From Cristatella mucedo (taxonomy: Eukaryota > Bryozoa > Phylactolaemata > Cristatellidae), in assembly GCA_009760855.2 (NCBI GenBank), contig WPIO01000111.1, forward strand, positions 494,001 through 558,000: a stretch of 64,000 bases of DNA, written 5' to 3'. This document shows, in pieces, positions 61,591-64,000 of this stretch (the stretch's first letter is position 1; each line of letters begins with the position of its first letter). The translations under genes and the position numbers were made by a program. The notes beneath the pieces were generated by a model. That model searched no databases. It was not told the origin of the DNA and saw nothing but the letters and a program-made list of their open reading frames with translations.

Positions 61591-61974
61591 CTCACCTTGG
61601 TGTTTGTACCTATTTCATTGAATCTTAAATAAAAAATTATTGAAGGGACCTTTAATAAAACCTCCGGTTGACGTTTATGAAACTGACGATAGCGAGCCAC
61701 AACGAGTGAGCTACTAGCTCAACAAGTGCTAATCAGTACTTTAAACGTACGTAGGTGTGATAGTCTCTGGAGCAAACCCAGGATTGGGGATGGATCTTAC
61801 CAATCTGTTGAAGACGGCCAGTAGGTAGGCACTTCCTAATGGCTGGCTCCTATCCAATGCTAACCAGGCACTCTTTTTAGTACCATATAGAAGGACAGCT
61901 CACACACTGTCACAGCAAAGATATCAGTAGATATCAGCCCCAAGGCTTCGCGAAAAAGGCAGCCAAAGGTCCAA

Positions 61975-61975
<1 letters not shown>

Positions 61976-62020
<45 letters not shown>
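61976..62020. repeat. (CA)n
   Basis: Counterpart of the larger CA tract at 40345-40618. Confidence 0.95.
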
Positions 62021-62023
<3 letters not shown>

Positions 62024-62479
62024 CCAGTCGATGCAAGCCGGTCTCTAGAGCAGGAGCAACTGTACTCTAGCGAGGATTACACGATAGGTATAAGCTGTAG
62101 GGCCGGTCCTACAATCGTCCCCTTTACTCGGGCGTATAGCCACGAGAGGGGCCCCTCAAGCCTATTTATTGATCTCTAGCTACCTCACGGTTTGCAAGGG
62201 TTTGCAAAGCCTTATTAATCCAGGGTGTGCTTTACAAGTACAATATAAGCTACATAAATTATTTAATCTTTCCTACATAAATAGCAAGGCAAAATGCAAA
62301 TGTCGATTTTACTTGGAATTTACTTCGATCATCCGGTTAGCTGATTTAGCGTTCCTACTTGTCCGAATTCCTAACGTAATATTTGTATCAAGGCAATCTT
62401 GTCTAACCTTGTTGATTTTAAGTATTGACATTAATCTAAACTTAAGTGTAATACCTTGTTAAAGCCTGTAAGCCCATGC

Positions 62480-62682
62480 TCAACAAGTACTGCTGCATTG
62501 CGAGCAGCCTGGTCTACACTTCATGGTTAATGAAGTGAGCTTATGGCAGGAAAGGTCACCTTCATCAGGCTTGGAATTCCCACATTCGGCTTGCTTAGAA
62601 GTGTCTTCAGAAGCATTCTCCGAGTGAATGTAAACAATTTCATTTAGACTGCTGCAGTCCTCGTCAACAGTAGAGGAGATTC
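62480..62682 (-). CDS. Probable terminal exon, paralogue in duplication copy 2
   Basis: Same acceptor (ACTTTCAG), same frame and 66 codons, beginning ISSTVDEDCSS. It aligns without gaps to the 42318-42134 exon up to RPGCS, then runs six codons further before TGA. About a third of the residues differ and no stop has appeared, which suggests selection on the frame for at least part of its history. Confidence 0.4.
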
Positions 62683-63399
62683 CTGAAAGTAGTAAACAAT
62701 CTGAACTTACAGGTAGGAACGAGAAGATGTACTACAGTTAAGTGCCTACTGCTTGCAACTCCCATTCGGCACTTAAAGCATCAATTACCGAAACCATCGC
62801 TGTCGCATCTTAAGATAAGTTACCTGTTTAGCAATTAATTAAACTTCAGTGTCCCATTCACAGAATGTAGTAGAGGCTTTTGGGCCCTTTTTTACCGAAC
62901 TGACCCTCACGGCTCATTGCCAAGAGAGCTCCTCGGGTGTCATATATTAAAATGACATGATTAAAGTACATGGGCATTATTGTCATACCTACGATAGCTG
63001 GCAATCATGACATGCGAACCAGAAATGTGAGAAGGTATTAGACAAAAACTTTCTTTTCATGAATACAATGACATATCAACCAGACCTATAAAGTCAGGCT
63101 AAGAATCCTAAAGCCTGCTCTTTAGACTCATAGCCGGCCATGGACCAACCCTGGTTATTTTGGAAAAGCTGTATTTTAAAATTAATTTCGACGAATCAAT
63201 CAGCATGCTATCGCCTGAAACAAAGGTTTTGCTGAACTGGATTTTAAAAGAAGCGACAACTACACTTGCTAAAAAAGTATTTTCTATGCTTAGCAGAATT
63301 AGCAGATTTTTTACCTTACATGTGCTATAATTGGTTGGGCAATTACTAAACGATCAAAAAGTCTATTGCGTGCTATAAGTTACTAGCTCGAACCTGATA

Positions 63400-63624
63400 A
63401 ACTGTAAATATTGGCACTACAAGCATATCTCTCAGAGAATTTGCACAAAATCTGGGTGGTCTGATCCAAAGTGACCTTGCCCAAGATGAGCCTTGGAACC
63501 TGAGGTATTTCAGGGCTTTGTCCTTGGTCGAATTCCTTTCACGGTTTTTGCTCTACCTCTTGACAATGTCATTGCCGAACATAATCTATGCTTCCAGGTT
63601 TGTGTGGAAGAAACAGTGTTAGCT
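63400..63624 (+). mobile_element. Scrambled old L2 piece (copy 2)
   Basis: Counterpart of 43140-43355. Keeps a short stretch (gggctttgtccttggtcg) lost in copy 1. Confidence 0.6.
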
Positions 63625-63737
63625 TTGCTCTGACCCTACTTCAACGCTACTCACTACCTCAACTGTTCTCCTGACTCTGCTATGCTTAACACTTTCTCTT
63701 TTTTGCATGAGACGAAGTCTGTTGGCTACCGAATGTT
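63625..63737 (+). mobile_element. LINE family B 3' UTR fragment
   Basis: cgctactcactacctcaact to gacgaagtctgttggctacc. Interrupted by an L2 at 63738. Confidence 0.6.
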
Positions 63738-64000
63738 TAATAATAATAATAATAATAGTAATGCATGTGATAAAGGGCCCTCGGAGAACTCAATCTCTTT
63801 CTACGCACTTTAAATTTGCTGCAAGGGAAATGCAATTGAATGGTGAGTAATATCATGCTTGATAAGCAACGTGAATGATATGGTTAGGGGTGACATGCAC
63901 AGGGTCAGCATGCAAATGTGGTTAGTGTCAGCACCCATAAGCACATGAAGGACGAATCACAGGAGCCACTAAATGCTATCCTAAGTTGGTGAGTTTTTAA
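63738..64000 (-). mobile_element. L2-like LINE 3' end, cut by window edge
   Basis: TAA tail, hairpin and 3' UTR in reverse, up to the final coding bases. Confidence 0.9.

Larger units (their letters stand above)
57727..63630 (+). repeat. Segmental duplication, copy 2
   Basis: Direct-orientation partner of 37223-43355, about 20.5 kb apart. Has its own L2 (58629-59471), a truncated SINE (61511-61590) and a near-perfect palindrome (60109-60155) missing from copy 1. Confidence 0.9.

Overview
This is a stretch of a large, repeat-rich nuclear genome, almost certainly from an invertebrate animal. The signs are split genes with GT/AG introns, abundant L2/CR1-type LINE copies, tRNA-derived SINEs, a hAT-type MITE, long CA, GA, TA and CATA microsatellites, and no operons or ribosome binding sites. 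I cannot name the species. A large share of the bases belongs to one L2-like LINE family (called L2 below) in many states of decay, on both strands, often nested.
Two host genes can be read with confidence. On the + strand a three-exon gene (4698-4840, 14953-15246, 15948-17304) encodes a predicted 597-residue RING-finger protein. Its first intron, about 10.1 kb, is filled with LINE copies and divides the RING at its second zinc cysteine. On the - strand a two-exon gene (28683-27346) encodes a predicted 400-residue chymotrypsin-like (PA-clan) protease with a cysteine-rich insert between the catalytic Asp and Ser. Several further - strand exons (51203-51111, 42318-42134, 62682-62480) have good splice sites and matching phases. 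They may belong to the protease gene or to a related gene.
Layout. 1-4.6 kb: L2 tail, remnants of a second LINE (family B), an unclassified repeat (family C). 4.7-17.3 kb: the RING gene with its repeat-filled intron. 18-26.5 kb: SINEs, L2 copies, an LTR-like repeat, and a diverged ~180-bp tandem array that reverses orientation. 27-28.7 kb: the protease gene. 29-37 kb: L2 copies one after another, a long GA tract, a solo LTR. 37.2-43.4 and 57.7-63.6 kb: two direct copies of a ~6-kb segmental duplication, each with its own later insertions. 43-57 kb: more L2, an L2 inserted into an older L2, and the remains of an R2-like LINE with a restriction-like endonuclease domain. 63.7-64 kb: an L2 cut by the window edge.
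The repeats form a system. The SINE ends in a hairpin like the 3' end of the L2, which suggests that L2 machinery moves the SINE. Several empty/filled site pairs in the window give a relative order of insertions. The duplicated block also carries a SPIN-like hAT MITE with 8-bp target duplications, a decayed protein-coding relic of unknown family, and a ~450-bp stretch far more similar between the copies than its flanks.
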